Program-made: the position numbers and the translations under genes | Notes under the pieces: generated by a model | The model's input: only the letters and a program-made list of their open reading frames with translations | Told to the model about the DNA's origin: nothing | Databases searched by the model: none | Assembly (NCBI GenBank): GCA_029783825.1 | Contig: JAREIK010002649.1 | Coordinates: forward strand, 90,807-154,806 | Origin: Sapria himalayana | Lineage: Eukaryota; Streptophyta; Magnoliopsida; Malpighiales; Rafflesiaceae | Reading direction: 5' to 3' | Length of the DNA stretch: 64,000 nucleotides | Shown: positions 1 through 11,795 of the stretch, piece after piece | Numbering within the stretch: position 1 is the stretch's first letter | Layout: each line of letters starts with the position of its first letter

Positions 1-539
1 CGAACCAACCCAATGGTCTAAAAAAAATCAAATCTAAACAGTTGGATTTCACCTCCAACAGCTATAGAAAAAATTCAACGACTCTAAAAATTCTGCCCAA
101 TTTTTTATTTAAAAAAATTTAAAAAAATCAAAAATATATAATTTTTTTAAATACCTTTTCTAAATCTATAACCAACTCCCCCCATTCAAAGATTTATGTT
201 TTCAAAATATAAATTTCTCTCTCTAATTTTCTCTCTGGCTCTTTCTTTCAATTTTGGGGATTCACTTTTTGGGACTCGAGTGTGATGTGGATTATAGTGC
301 GCATATGATGCGGACAACAAAAAGCTAAAGTTAACGCATTATGATTTAAGGATATTTTTTTATTTATTAGTTTTAAAGTTTTAGAATATAATAACTTTCT
401 CTCTCCTGGTCCTAAGTCGAATCCAAAAAAATTAAAAATAAAAAAATAACAAATAATGATTTTAATTACGAAAATAAAATTATTTATAATTTAGATAACG
501 AAAACTCTATGAAAAGGTCTGAGACTGCCGGAACTTTTG

Positions 540-2480
540 TTTCTACGGTTGTCTCAACTCAAATATCTAAAAAATAAAAAAACTAAAAGAAAATCAGTAG
601 TTTGGATTTACTTTAATATTATAAAATTAAAAAAATATTAGGTATACCAAAGAAGAATCAGTACAATACAAATAATATAAAAAAATTTTAAGTTATAAGA
701 GTTCGTGTAAACTAGGCACCTTAAGAGACATGCCGAACTATCCACCATAAAACTTGCAGTAAATGTTATTTCAGATAGGAGATCCAAATCCAAGGCAAAC
801 CCAACTCAACTGTGGATTCTTTAAGGCTGGATCGAGTTCAACCTCAAAATTTATCTCTTTCATATACCACAACGAATTAGAGAGGGAAGACATGATCAAA
901 TTGATTACCATGATAAGTCTTTCGATTAAATTTTCGGAGAATCCAAAAATAGTCAGTATCATGCAAATATATTTTCAATCTGTATATCGTAGAATTCTTA
1001 GGTCCACATTTAGGAATAACAAACTAAAATATTATAAGTTTAAAAAAAATAATAATTAATAAATTTAAAAATTATAACATAGTGGTGTCCGTGACATCAG
1101 ATATTTGGACTAATCAGATGATGCATATTATGTATGTCTCACCGCCCACTATGTAAATTCTAAATAAACACTAAATATAAAAAATATTATGATTATCTAA
1201 GATTCTCCATCCTCATGATGGCTTGATCATTTTTGAGTTTATGATAAAAATCTTTAGAGAATATAAAATTCAAATTAAAATATTTAGTATCATATTCAAA
1301 ATATATCTAAAATTGGAGTAACGATAAATATGTTTGTTATGAGTATTAGAGATGGATAATTGGAGAAATCTTCCACGTTAGATGCATGTGTCACGTCATT
1401 AACCTGATAGTACAAATAAATATGAAGATGTGTGCCCCCACTTTAGAAAACATATGAACTCACTAAAATATTTTCGCACATCTCACAGACAATAAGAATT
1501 CGGTAGTCTATATTTGTATGCAGGTCTAAAAAAAAAATTTCAATCGAATGTGAGATACTATTAAAATTACACATACTTTATGTTGAAGATATGTGTTAAA
1601 TACGAACACGTAATATCTGACTACGTCAATAATAAGAATAACGAATTTATTATTACGACACTGACTAGGCTACAAAAATTTTATTTAAGAAATTCCTGAA
1701 GATTTTTTATAACACGACTAACATATGTTCATTAGTTTACTCTCGGGACTTGCATTGCACTTAGGTGCATATGCAACATTAATAACATATTTAGGAAGTT
1801 TCAAAATAACCTGACATTTAGCAATATGATTGTAGAGATGAAAACCAATTATTAAAAGTATTAGTCCACCATTTCATCTCTTTTTTATATAGCTCTCTGC
1901 ATTAATCCAAGGGTTAAGGTGGAATAAGTAGAGAATATTTTGACATACATATCCTCATACATAAACCAGAAAATCAATCAGAAAAATTCATTCACGAGAA
2001 ATCAACTGAACTCTTTATATACTATAATACTAGATATTATGATATTAATAGTGAGGTTCCGAGTACGAATATAAATACTATATTCAAAGACAATGATTTT
2101 TCCATTCAAATAGAGAGAGAAATGACGGGGTGAACTATCAAATATAAGCGAGCTATCTCAGTACTTAATTACTGATTACTACTTAATCCTATTATATTCT
2201 GATAATAAGAATCTTAATATTTTATAGTAGTGAAAATCATATAAGTCCACTTATCTCATGCTGTCCAATATGACACGATATCTACTGACTCCTCCGATTT
2301 CGAGGATAGCATCGATATCTACTTTTATTGTTACAGTGAATATTATTTCGGATAGAATATTCAGATTACAGTCAGATATTATTAAGATATTAACATGCAT
2401 AAAATGATTAGTAGGATTTAAGCTTGAACATCCAGGATTATACTAAAACTACGGCAAAAGCGGATGAGTCGGTTGTTAAT
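540..2480 (+). pseudogene. hAT transposase relic (Ac/Tam3/RICESLEEPER type)
   Basis: Many stops and frameshifts, but family blocks appear in order. About 850-1060 gives the N-terminal conserved region, ending in RNNKLKYYKFKKNN. About 1085-1130 corresponds to the DLWTS catalytic-core block (now HQIFGLIR). About 1370-1415 gives FHVRCMCHVINLIVQ, equivalent to the FH-RC-HILNLIVQ motif. About 2200-2410 gives the C-terminal dimerisation domain (YLLTPPISRIASISTF, then SDRIFRLQSDIIK). An active protein would cut and paste the element in the nucleus; this copy cannot make one. The open stretch at 763-1059 is part of this relic, not a gene. Confidence 0.75.
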
Positions 2481-2560
2481 TATAATCTGTAAGATAATGA
2501 TATTAATGATGATTTAACGATTAATAACATTAATGATTGACGAATTATGACACTGATATC

Positions 2561-3346
2561 CTAAGAAGCACGGACACGGACACGGGGATACGACACGGCA
2601 GGATACGGAGACACGGCAAATTTCAAAAAACTAGGATACGGATAAGACTAGGATACGGCATGATAAAAAAAATAAATACAAATATTATTCATAAATAGAA
2701 TCTGATGTTTTTAAGATTAAAATAAATTAGTTTACATACATCAAAATTATTTGTTTATTATATTTTGCATATATATTAAACAAACAATAATAATTAAAAT
2801 AAAAAAAAATAGATTTAAACCTTCTAACCCCTGCCCCCTCCCGTTACTGCTTCTAACCCCCCTCCCTATAATAATTATTTATTTGTTATTTTTTGCATAT
2901 ATATTAAACAAACAATAATAATTAAAATATAAAAAAAATAGATTTAAACCCTCTAACCCCTGCCCCCTCCCGTTACAGCTTCCAGCCCCCCCCCCCTCCC
3001 CGTTACTGCTTATCAAATTAGGTTACCTTAGGTACTATTTCGAAACTTCAAAAAACCCACAATCAACTTCGTCGGCCACTCAAAGCTATCGGCGGTGTAT
3101 TTCCGCCGCGTCAGAATCGTAAAAACGTGTCGAATTAGTAATCGACGTCGGTTTCATAACAATGCGTCGGATACGTCTCCGACGCATTTGTCCGATACGC
3201 CACATTGCGTATCGGACACTGAATTTGTCAACAATACGCTACGTGGCATATCGGACATGTATATGACGCGTGTCCGTACCGTGTCCGCATGTCCACGTGT
3301 CGGACACGTGGGCACGACTGTACATTGACATATCCATGCTTCCTAG
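2561..3346. mobile_element. Nested TIR element with GGACACGG-type ends (MULE- or hAT-like)
   Basis: A 786-bp element inserted in the hAT relic. The ends are inverted: left CTAAGAAGCACGGACACG, right (reverse complement) CTAGGAAGCATGGATATG. It is flanked by TGATATC at 2554-2560 and 3349-3355. Counted as a 9-bp duplication this is 7/9 (Mutator-like), as 8 bp it is 7/8 (hAT-like). Near both ends are repeats of GGACACG/GATACGG words. No transposase is recognised. Confidence 0.7.
2746..3001. repeat. Two tandem copies of a 128-bp unit
   Basis: Copies begin at 2746 and 2874. Each contains TTTTGCATATATATTAAAC and a C-rich stretch (CTAACCCCTGCCCCCTCCCG). They lie inside the nested TIR element. Confidence 0.75.
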
Positions 3347-4216
3347 CGTGATATCTAATACTTATCTTATATCATCATTTATCATATATTGTAATGCTGT
3401 CAGCTGATAATATTTTTTATTTTTCTTTTCTAGATTCTCATTTACATTATTTTTGTTTATTTTTTATTTTTTTCATATTGCTTTGAGTTTAAGGTTTGAT
3501 TCTTAAATATTAATTTTTTATGATTTACATTGGTTTATATTAATATTTAAGTTTTATTAATTCAGATACTATTAGTTTTAAAATTTTAGTTATTTATTAT
3601 ACTAAACTTTATGTTATATTTAATTTAATAAAATAAAAATTAAAAAAATAATTATTTATTTTTATTTAACAAATAATTATTTAAGTAATTAAGTATTACT
3701 AATTAAATAATTATATTTAAAATTTTATAATATTTTTAATATTCTATATATAAATAATTAAAAATTATCAAATTGGCCCAAACCCATCCCAAAGGGCAAA
3801 ATCCGGCCTACTACCCAGCCCGAACAGGCCAGAACTGGCTTGTCTAGGCCCAGCCAGGTACGAGTTTATCACATCTGTGCAGGCTTAACTGTGATGAAGC
3901 CTTGTCGGGTCAGGCACAGCATGGTTACTGTATCGTGTCATGCCAGATACGACATGAAAACCTGGTTGGGCCACCTAAACCCAAGCCCAACCGAGCAGGA
4001 CCGGCTCATTTGACACCTCTAGTTTTATCATAAATAAAAAAAATATCATTATATATGCTTACAAAATACACAACAATAATAGATAATAGTGTCACTTTTC
4101 ATATTTTGCTACATGTAAGTGAAGCTTTACATCATAGGACATGAGCATAAATACAAAACAATGAAGTGGAAAAGAGAGGGTGAGCAGGAAAAAAATTATT
4201 GTGATGTAAAACACAC

Positions 4217-4411
4217 CTGATCGATCAGAAGAATGAACATCTGAAAAAACAACCATAACAAGACCAACAACGCAAACAACTACTCCAGATATCTTCTTGA
4301 ACCTGTACTTTGTCTTCAAGAATATGCATGTAAGGACCATAGCAGATGGAACTGACCAGCAATCCAATAACATGATGCTAGTGAGAGATGTATACTGATA
4401 AGCCTTCACCA
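4217..4411 (-). CDS. SLC35F-like exon 4 (last coding exon in window)
   Basis: 195 nt encoding V91 to S155 plus the first base of the next codon. The acceptor is GGGCAG|TG and the donor is TCAG|GTGTGT. The protein runs VVKAYQYTSLTSIMLLDCW, then a membrane span to FLKTKYRFKK (123-130), then a hydrophobic helix (133-147) ending in FSDVHSSDRS. KTKYRFKKISG and GLVMVVFSDVH are signature segments of plant SLC35F/DUF914 carriers. An open frame runs on past the donor to 4092 but loses family similarity after DRSG, so the splice is preferred. The next exon (family sequence resuming at G156) is not found between 1 and 4216, which is mostly a hAT element. Confidence 0.88.
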
Positions 4412-4984
4412 CTGCCCATTGAATGAAGATTAGATAAACCATCCTAACTAAAATGGCATGAATTAGTTAATATCAATTACCAGCTGAGACAATTAGTGAA
4501 AGTCTCGGGGGAATAAGTTACCAGGTCATGAGCCTAAGGATAGTTTCATTATTATTTCCCACATGACTCTGCTTCACACAAAAAGCATTTTCTGCTTCAT
4601 TGTGAAGAAAGGCTTATTGGTGAAATATAATTCACTTCCATTACCAATACTCACTCAGAATCAACATCATATTGCTCATTGATTAGCCATATTTTTTTAC
4701 AAAATTGAAAAATAATGTTTCATTTTTGAATTACCAATCCACAAATGCATTTGAATTTCAAACCAAGTTGGCCTTGAAATATAATTTAGAACAAGTTCTC
4801 ATCATTTTTACATCATAAAACAGAATCTTGAGAAAGTAAAACAAAAAAAAAAATCACTTAGACCAAATGGTCCGGAGTGATGGGTCATCCCCATAGTTTC
4901 ACCTTCATAAAACAGAAAATTGAAAAAAAAAAATCATTTTAACCAAGTAGGACAAGCCTAGTTTTCCTTGAGCAAACTTTGAGG

Positions 4985-5110
4985 AAAAAATGGACCAGGC
5001 AGCCCGGCATGGTGCATGGCATCGCCCACAAAAAGTTGACCCAGGACCAGGCCGACACAGTGGCACAGCTCGAGCCGAGCTGGGCCATGGAGTTTGGCCC
5101 ACATGCTTAA
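4985..5110. mobile_element. GC-rich hAT subterminal scrap
   Basis: A 125-bp island with GGCAGCCCGGCATGG, GGACCAGGCCGACAC and GAGCCGAGCTGGGCC words like the hAT ends elsewhere. Neither a TIR nor a target duplication is visible, so it is a fragment. Confidence 0.4.
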
Positions 5111-5879
5111 AATGGAATTTGGAACGGCAGGACCCGAGGTCATTTTTTTTAAATAGTTGTTCAGATATGGTGTGTATGGTTCATGCGCAACATTTTTTTT
5201 AAATGAATGTGGGTTGGTTCAAGTCGATCCGAGGTCAATTAAAATGTCTTAATTTTTAATTACCAATTTGCTGTTGAAATCGCAATGGCAAATCCAACTG
5301 TTGTGATGTCAACATCAACATGCTACCATCATACACTGATGATGTGATGTGTCACATCATGCACAGTTGAACAGACTCCAAAGATTAGTTGAATTCTAAT
5401 CAGATTTGGGACCTAAAAAAGTTAATTTTTAAAATGAAAAAAATTAATAAAAAAATATAATATTTATATTTTTTAAACTCAAACTACATTATTCTCTCCT
5501 CTATAATTCTATCATTTTCTAAATTTTTAAATGTTTTTATTTTAGAATTTTTTTCCTACATAATTTAGTTTTGCAATTGAGAAAGACATTCGATTTAGTG
5601 AACAAAATTATGAAAACGAGATGGTAGATTTTATTAAATTTACAATGTGCAAATACAACTCCTCAATATTTTTTAATTCTATATACTAGAACTGAAGTTA
5701 TAGAATACATGACATATCATAATAAAAAATGTTTCCTTTCTACTCATACCTCATTGCACATTAATTAAACTAATTGTAATAAAAAAATAAAAAATAATAA
5801 ACTAAATTTAAATAAAATTAAAATTTTTGATAAATTTGATTTATATAATAATAATCCAAATGAAAAGTTCAAAGCATGT

Positions 5880-6540
5880 TTGTCTCATTCATATGTAGGT
5901 CGCTTCAGGCACCAAAAAAATTTAAGTTTCATAGATGAAAGGTTTGAACCATTGTAAAATAATGGAAAAAATTATATTAAAAAAAATCAAAAAAATATCA
6001 ACACAATATAAATATTATAGTAAAATATATAATTACAAAATTAAGAATAAGACTAGACACCTATAAAAATATGTTGAATAATATATTAAAAAATATAATG
6101 TATTTGTATCTTAGGCATACCAAGCTTAGTCATAGAATCATTGAATATTGATTTGCTTCATATTCAATAATCATTTTTATTTATAATCATTAATTTGCAA
6201 AAGAATGAATTATTATGATAATTGTAGAGTGAAACTTCAGCTTAAACTTTAAAAAAATCTTAAAATAATTCATTATATACAAAAAATTATATCTAACTCA
6301 TATATTATAAGATCTCTAGGTTGACATGTAAAATTGATATTAAATAAAAATTATAAACTTGATAAATAATTTATAAATTTATAAGTTAAAAAATATAATT
6401 TAGTAGTTTTGATGACAATTGATGTATAAACAAGTGGTGATAATATTTCATTTACATGTGTCAGTTCACTATTTTGATTCTAATTAAAAATTAAATAAAA
6501 AAAATATTAAAATTACGATATCTTACATCCTCATATTAAT
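5880..6540 (+). mobile_element. hAT body fragment (transposase 5' region)
   Basis: AT-rich DNA that lines up with 29360-29760 and 39160-39560. Anchors are TATAATTACAAAATTAAGA, then CTTAGTCATAGAATCATTGA, then AACTCATATATTATAAGA. Those two copies lie downstream of hAT left ends, so this is a decayed piece of the same family without ends. Confidence 0.45.
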
Positions 6541-6998
6541 TATGTCATATATAATAATATGATAAGTCTCTAAGAAATATAAAATATAAAATAAAATATA
6601 TAATATAATATTTGATAATTTTATAAATAATGATAATACAATAAGTTTATCTATCAAAACCAACTGAAAGAGTCCCCTTATTCGTTTGGGGATCAACCAA
6701 GCATTACTATTTGGTTGATTGGACGTTATCCCCACTCTCCTTCCTTTTTTGTTTTAGCAAATAATATATTATTTATGAAAAAAAATAAAAAAGAAAACTC
6801 ATTTATTTTTTATTAGTTGTTTCACGTAGAACACAAAGTGCTTTCGGAGAATTTGATAAATCTCAATGAAATGAGTTTGACTTTGTTTGAGTGACGACCT
6901 AGTCACCCACACTCTCTTCTTTGAAGGCCTACCAAAAAAATTTGACCAAACAAACTTAGAGGATCAATGTTTGACAAACATTCAAGTCGAGACTCCTA

Positions 6999-7427
6999 TA
7001 GAGGTGTCCGAATGTGTTGGTGGCATGGGGCATGGCATGGCATAGCACGACACGGCATGAACCAAGAAGATAAGTTGTGGCACATCCCAACATGGCTGAA
7101 ATCATGCCCACATGTCACGAATGATGTGGCATGACATGGAGGCACATGTGGGCTGGTTTCGGACCAACTAACCAACCTAGGCCCGACATGCCAAGCCAGG
7201 TGCGTGCCCATGAAAATTTTGGCACTATGACCTAGCTCGGCACAATCCAGCATGACCCGGGCACCAAGCAAGCGAATGAGCTATATCAGGCGGTAATTTT
7301 TTTGAAATCATGTCGAAATAGCATTGCCAATGCTACAAACCATGGCATGCCTCACACGGCATGGTATCCTGCCTGAGCCTAATAAAATGAGTTGTGGAAA
7401 TCCGATATGGTCCATTTGACGTCTCTA
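6999..7427. mobile_element. Short non-autonomous hAT element (429 bp)
   Basis: The left end TAGAGGTGTCC and right end TTTGACGTCTCTA form the family TIR. The interior is GC-rich (GGCATGGCATGG, CGGCACGG-like words) with no transposase. Flanks GACTCCTA and GGCCCCCC do not form a convincing target duplication, so it is old or its flanks are rearranged. Confidence 0.7.
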
Positions 7428-7689
7428 GGCCCCCCTATCTTTTATAGGCAACTCAACTATCAAAGCTTTCTTCAACAGCTAACAAATATTGACCACTATT
7501 TTAAGTGATATACTCTTCTGTACAAAAACAAGGTCAGCTAAAATCAATCATACTAAACACTAGCCTAATATCGAACAATTAAGAAAAAAGTGTGAATTAT
7601 TTATTTATACTTAGACAAAAATAAAGAATCAATTAAGAAATAAATGTGTCCCTCTGTCACATTATCCTCGCATATTAGATCAAAGAAAC

Positions 7690-7885
7690 TTGGTCTAACA
7701 GGAAAACTCTTCAAGAAATGAGATGCCAAATTCGACAAATTTTTGATTCAATGTTGCACCCTCAAGACTGAGACACAGATGAAGATTCTTTCTTGGTTCA
7801 AAGATGACCTCCATCTTGATTTGAAAGCCAAACATGTACAAAATAATGAGTATTCTTTGGTACATGTCTTGAATGAGATTTGACA
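7690..7885 (+). pseudogene. Possible LTR-retrotransposon gag scrap
   Basis: One frame reads KILSWFKDDLHLDLKAKHV, then NNEYSLVHVLNEI before a stop. This resembles the RF-GLR-DLR------V-SLEEAY-L pattern of plant Ty3 and related gag proteins. It is short and has no neighbouring pol domain, so this is tentative. Confidence 0.3.
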
Positions 7886-7940
7886 CCTACCCATCGGATA
7901 GGCCCTAGATTTCAAGCAACAATCCTCTACACCACTAGGT

Positions 7941-8225
7941 GAGGGCGAGGGCGAGGGCGAGGGAGAGAAAAGAGGAGCGAGGGGGAGGAAAGAGGGGCGA
8001 GGGCGAAGAGAGAAGAGAGAAAGAAGAGGGACGGGGGCGATGAAAAGGGGAGAGGAACAAAGAGAGAGGAAAGTAAGAGTGTCACTGAAAAGGGTAATTT
8101 AGGATTAATGCATTTAAGTACACTAAATTTTATTTTGTTAAGAGTTGGTGTCTTTTTTTAATATTAAAAGATGAGTTCCCTTTTTTTTTAATATGTTTTG
8201 GTGAGTGCACCAAAACACAATTCTC
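7941..8225. repeat. Purine-rich repeat with (GAGGGC)n and CACCAAAACACAATT end
   Basis: (GAGGGC)n at 7941-7963 is followed by GA/GGGGA-rich DNA to about 8070. Then comes a tail shared with 44860-44995: AATTTAGGATT, TTTTGTTAAGAGTTGG and GCACCAAAACACAATTC. Near the end, TTTTGGTG and CACCAAAA form a hairpin. It is a relative of the element at 44140-44997. Confidence 0.55.
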
Positions 8226-9448
8226 CTTATTTTAATTAAAGTTATTCTTGCAAACTATGTTTTATATGAAATATTTTGAACATCTTAGGTTCTATCTAAG
8301 TATTGAGAGATATAATATTTTTTTTAGAAGAGATATGTTTTAAATATTTTATCTAAACTTGACATGTTGTGATGAATATTATTCTACACACCACTTAATT
8401 CAAGTATAGACTCATTCACAATTATTCAAACTTCATTTAATTCTTTAAGATACAATAAAACCATAAGAAAACTTGATTATCTAACAATTACCAAATCAAA
8501 TGGCACATATATTTTTAGTATGATTGGTCGTTTTTAAATTCTCTCAAACAAATTAATCAAAATGTAGTTATTCAATTTCTCATGTACATAAAGAGAACTT
8601 TAGGAAGAGCTATTTCTTTTGGAAATTATAAGCATAGCTGAGTAGAACCCAATTAAGATTTTAGTTAGATTCCTATAATCCAAAAGAAAAGATTTACTAT
8701 TGAATTTAATCTTCTAAAAAACTATATAACAACCTTTTAGTTCTAGGTTAAACAGAAAGACATAGTACAGAATTTAATAATAACTACTTGTGAGTATCAA
8801 TATATTAGTAACTTATTTGAGAAGCTAGTCTTATTAATTTCTAGGCAGATGGCTTTTACTATGATTGCATGCAGCTCAACACATTAATCAATTTTAATAA
8901 AATCAAAAATAGGTTTTGGAGATGAATGATAAAGTTGTTATTTATGAACAAAAATAAATTTTATTTCATGAATAAAAAAACATGTAACTATAAATATCAT
9001 CATAATTAAAATACATTTCTGATATAATCAAATTCAATTAAATGAATTTTGAATCTCTAAATAAAGCAACTAAATTCTGAAAGTCTGCTCTCTAATTTCT
9101 TTCTCAAAAAGTATGATATCTAATTAATTTCTAGTAATTTATTTTTAAAATTTTAATAGTGTGAATTTTCTCATACATTCTATTTAATATTATATTTATA
9201 TATATTTATATATATATATATATATGATGAGTATATCATTAATATCATGTTGTAAAATAACTCAATATTCTTTATCATATAATATTAATAGTCTAATAAT
9301 ATACAAAGAAAATTTTAATTAGAGCTCCATCATATCCAATGTACAAAGAAAAAAAATAATATGGAAAAATCAAAACAATACTCTCTCAATAAAGTATATA
9401 AACATCTTAAACACCAAAATTTGAGAAAAAACAAATTTGAGAAAAGAT

Positions 9449-9501
9449 TGTGCATGTGCACGTGCACGTGCACGTGCGTGTGCATGCATATGTGTGTGTG
9501 T
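9449..9501. repeat. 53-bp perfect alternating purine-pyrimidine tract
   Basis: GTGCAC repeats flanked by TGCATG and (TG)n. Every step alternates pyrimidine and purine, the composition that favours left-handed Z-DNA. Located in intron 3, about 170 bp downstream of exon 3 in gene orientation. Confidence 0.85.
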
Positions 9502-9669
9502 CCACAAAGGGATAATAAGAGCACCTTACATGAGTTTTGTTTTGGACTCCTCTGAAAGTTATCATTAATCTAGTGTTAAGGTTTGTGACAATTATATTAT
9601 GAAAAAACAAAACAAAATTACATGATCAATGTACCTATGTAGATATCCCATCTTCTAGGGGCCACTCAC

Positions 9670-9727
9670 CAAGATAATTTGCCTCAACATCTACCAATGC
9701 AAGAACAACATAGTAGTACCATTTTAC
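9670..9727 (-). CDS. SLC35F-like exon 3
   Basis: 58 nt encoding residues 72-90, VKWYYYVVLALVDVEANYL, plus the first base of V91. The acceptor is CATGCAG|GT and the donor is CTTG|GTGAGT. The K-W-YY--L-L-DVEANYL block is conserved in the family and forms membrane helix 3. Its phase (0 in, 1 out) fits both neighbours exactly, which makes chance similarity very unlikely. Confidence 0.85.
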
Positions 9728-10003
9728 CTGCATGGATGCCAATAAAATATAATAACATCATTAGAATTACTGAACAAAAAAAATCAATAAATTTAAATAT
9801 CTATAATTTGATGGAACATCCAAATCTCTGTGAGAATGTCTTTATATCTAATAAATTTAGATATCTATAATTTAAATATATATAAATATTTATATTCCAC
9901 AATCATCATATGGAAGAGCAGTAAGCATCCAGAATATATGTTTGATTAAATTTCTAAGAAATTTACCCAAACAACTTCATTGGAAAGTATGCAATGGAAT
10001 TAC

Positions 10004-10098
10004 CTGTAATGTTTTCTTGTCATAAAGCATGAAACATCCGTAAAAAATGGCCAAAAAAACATAGTTAAGAAAGGACTGGGAAGTTGGTGCATTGATTC
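10004..10098 (-). CDS. SLC35F-like exon 2
   Basis: 95 nt completing G40 and encoding residues 41-71: INAPTSQSFLNYVFLAIFYG then CFMLYDKKTLQ. The acceptor is GGATTTAG|GA and the donor is CAG|GTAATT. The GINAPTSQSFLNY motif is the most recognisable sequence of plant SLC35F/DUF914 proteins. It forms the loop after helix 1 and the start of helix 2 (about 48-65). Exon 1, which must precede it, is 33.5 kb upstream. Exon 3 follows after only 276 bp. Confidence 0.86.
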
Positions 10099-10686
10099 CT
10101 AAATCCAAAAGAAACAAAAAAAAAAATAGTTAAGAATGAATTAAGCATGAGTTTGTTACAAATTATAGGTGTTTTAGAAAATGAAAAAAGATAAACAAAT
10201 AATGGCAACGATACCAAACAGTAATTCATCATGTGTTCTACCATTAAAATATTTCTACTATATGCATCATTTCAAAAGCTAAATGTATAAATATAAAATA
10301 TTAATTTAAAAAAATAGTAATGATAATAAGTATATATTTATCTTATACAAAATGTACAGTAATGGTGGTATGTGAACATACAGATTTTATTGAAACTCCT
10401 TCGCATGTATAATGATGACTCATTTATAATACATAATAATTAAATATTAACAATATAAATATATATGGCAACTCCCCCTCATAATGATAATTCAAATTTA
10501 ATATATCAAAAAAAAAATGTCTACTACTTGAACTCCTATATAAATAGAAAAAAAATTAAAATCCATATAAGAAGGCCACCACATTAAATGTGTCAAAAAT
10601 AATGTTTTTGGTGGCTAATTTATCTCGTAGTATATTTTTTACAATTTACATAAAATATTTTCTATCCCATATATAGGGGTCGTACA

Positions 10687-11787
10687 CAAAGTTTTAAAAG
10701 GCAAAAGCGTAAGGCGAAACGTTTTTGTATTTGTGAGACGAGACGTAAGCCTAGAGGCATAAGCTTTTTGAACCTCATAATATATAATTAATTAATATTT
10801 TAAAATATATAAAATAAAATAAAATAGCATAAATAAAAACATGAAAATAATTCATTAGGATTATTTAAAAAAATGCATACTAGTTCACTATTTTCACAAA
10901 AAACCATAACAAAGTCATAAAATATAAAATGGATTCAACTATAGTAATAGCTTCACCCCTCCCTCACATCTTTGATTGCAAAATTTACATCTCAAATATT
11001 GCTCTCCAGAAACTTTAATAACATATTTCCACACAAAATCTCTTCTTGAATTTTTTGAATTGGAGGAACTCATTCTAAAAAAAATACCAATAATAATATT
11101 CACATTTCTATATAACAATATAATTGACTAACAAATAATAACAAGGCATAATTGAAAGGAATTTAAAAATGAAATTAAGAATTTAATTGGTTTAAATTTT
11201 AAAAAGTCAATATTTTTTTTAGAGGAATTTAAAAAAAAATCGGAATGCTGTTTGAATTTTTTTTTTAAAAAATGATAAACTTAAAAGCTGAAGCTCCAAT
11301 TACCTTAAATAAAAAAAAATTAAGAAGAAAAGAGATTGGATGAATCTCTTTTAAATTGTTTAACAAAAAAAAGGAAAGGTGGGAGGGGGGAATCGAGAGC
11401 AGCTCACGCGGAGGGGGGGAATTTCAGAGGAGAAAAGGGGGCACGGAAGGTTGCCGGGTGTGAGGGGATCGGGATTTCGAAGGGGGGGATCGGGAGGTCG
11501 CCGAGGGGGGGAGGAATCGGGAATTGCAGGGGAGGAGTCGACGACACTGATCGAGATGAAGAAGGGGAAATCGGGAGAGAAGACATACCTGGAGATGGAG
11601 CCGAGACGAGATCGCCGCTGGAGAAGTGATTCAAACTGGTTGCTGACATCGCAAAGGTCGATCGATTCAAACTGGAGAAGTGATTCATAATATTACGCTT
11701 TTCTTTTGAAGCCTCAAGGCTTTTTTCCCACGCCTCGCCCTGAGGCACGCATCAAGGCGCGCCTGAAAAACGCCTTTGAATACCTTG
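10687..11787 (-). mobile_element. hAT element of a second family (1,101 bp) with perfect 8-bp duplication
   Basis: Terminal inverted repeats are CAAAGTTTTAAAAGGC (left) and CAAGGTATTCAAAGGC (right, reverse complement). It is flanked by GTCGTACA at 10679-10686 and 11788-11795, identical over 8 bp, which assigns it to hAT. Subterminal DNA is rich in AGGCG words. The right third (11380-11660) is G-rich and probably the 5' leader read on the minus strand; next comes a truncated BED finger at 11073-10939. The rest of a transposase is missing, so this is a deletion derivative. It lies in intron 1, close to exon 2. Confidence 0.9.
10939..11073 (-). pseudogene. Truncated BED zinc finger of hAT transposase
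   Basis: A 44-codon frame beginning MSSSNSKNSRRDFVWKYV and continuing to YLRCKFCNQRCEGGVK before a TAG. The W-Y-------CKFC---C-GGV pattern is the N-terminal BED finger of plant hAT transposases. The expected histidine pair (RLK-HL) and the catalytic domain are absent, fitting internal deletion of the parent element. It cannot be an active transposase. Confidence 0.7.
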
Positions 11788-11795
11788 GTCGTACA

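Larger units (their letters stand above)
1..4021 (+). mobile_element. Large degenerate hAT element, left end outside window
   Basis: The right terminus, CATTTGACACCTCTA at 4007-4021, matches the inverted end seen in the other hAT copies. It is preceded by GC-rich subterminal DNA (3775-4021). The body carries a leader with CTCTCTCTC blocks (about 210-250), a decayed transposase on the plus strand (540-2480) and a nested 786-bp element at 2561-3346. The body aligns throughout with 16980-19530 and with the reverse complement of 50640-52440. It sits in intron 4 of the SLC35F-like gene, opposite in orientation to the gene. No target duplication can be checked because the left end is missing. Confidence 0.8.
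4412..9669 (-). other. Intron 3 of the SLC35F-like gene
   Basis: 5,258 bp of AT-rich DNA. It holds a GC-rich hAT-like scrap (4985-5110), a piece of hAT body (5880-6540), a short hAT element (6999-7427), a possible retrotransposon gag scrap (7690-7885), a purine-rich repeat (7941-8225), a TA run near 9193-9225 and an alternating purine-pyrimidine tract (9449-9501). The stretch 8226-9190 shows nothing recognisable. Confidence 0.75.

Noticed and set aside
763..1059. 98-codon plus-strand frame
   Set aside because: A surviving open piece of decayed hAT transposase; the frame is broken on both sides.
4092..4216. Extension of the exon 4 frame to 4092
   Set aside because: Similarity to SLC35F stops at the GT donor at 4216; the extra hydrophobic residues read intron sequence.
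11336..11748. Overlapping 97-114-codon frames on both strands
   Set aside because: Low-complexity G-rich leader of the hAT element at 10687-11787; no motif and mutually overlapping.
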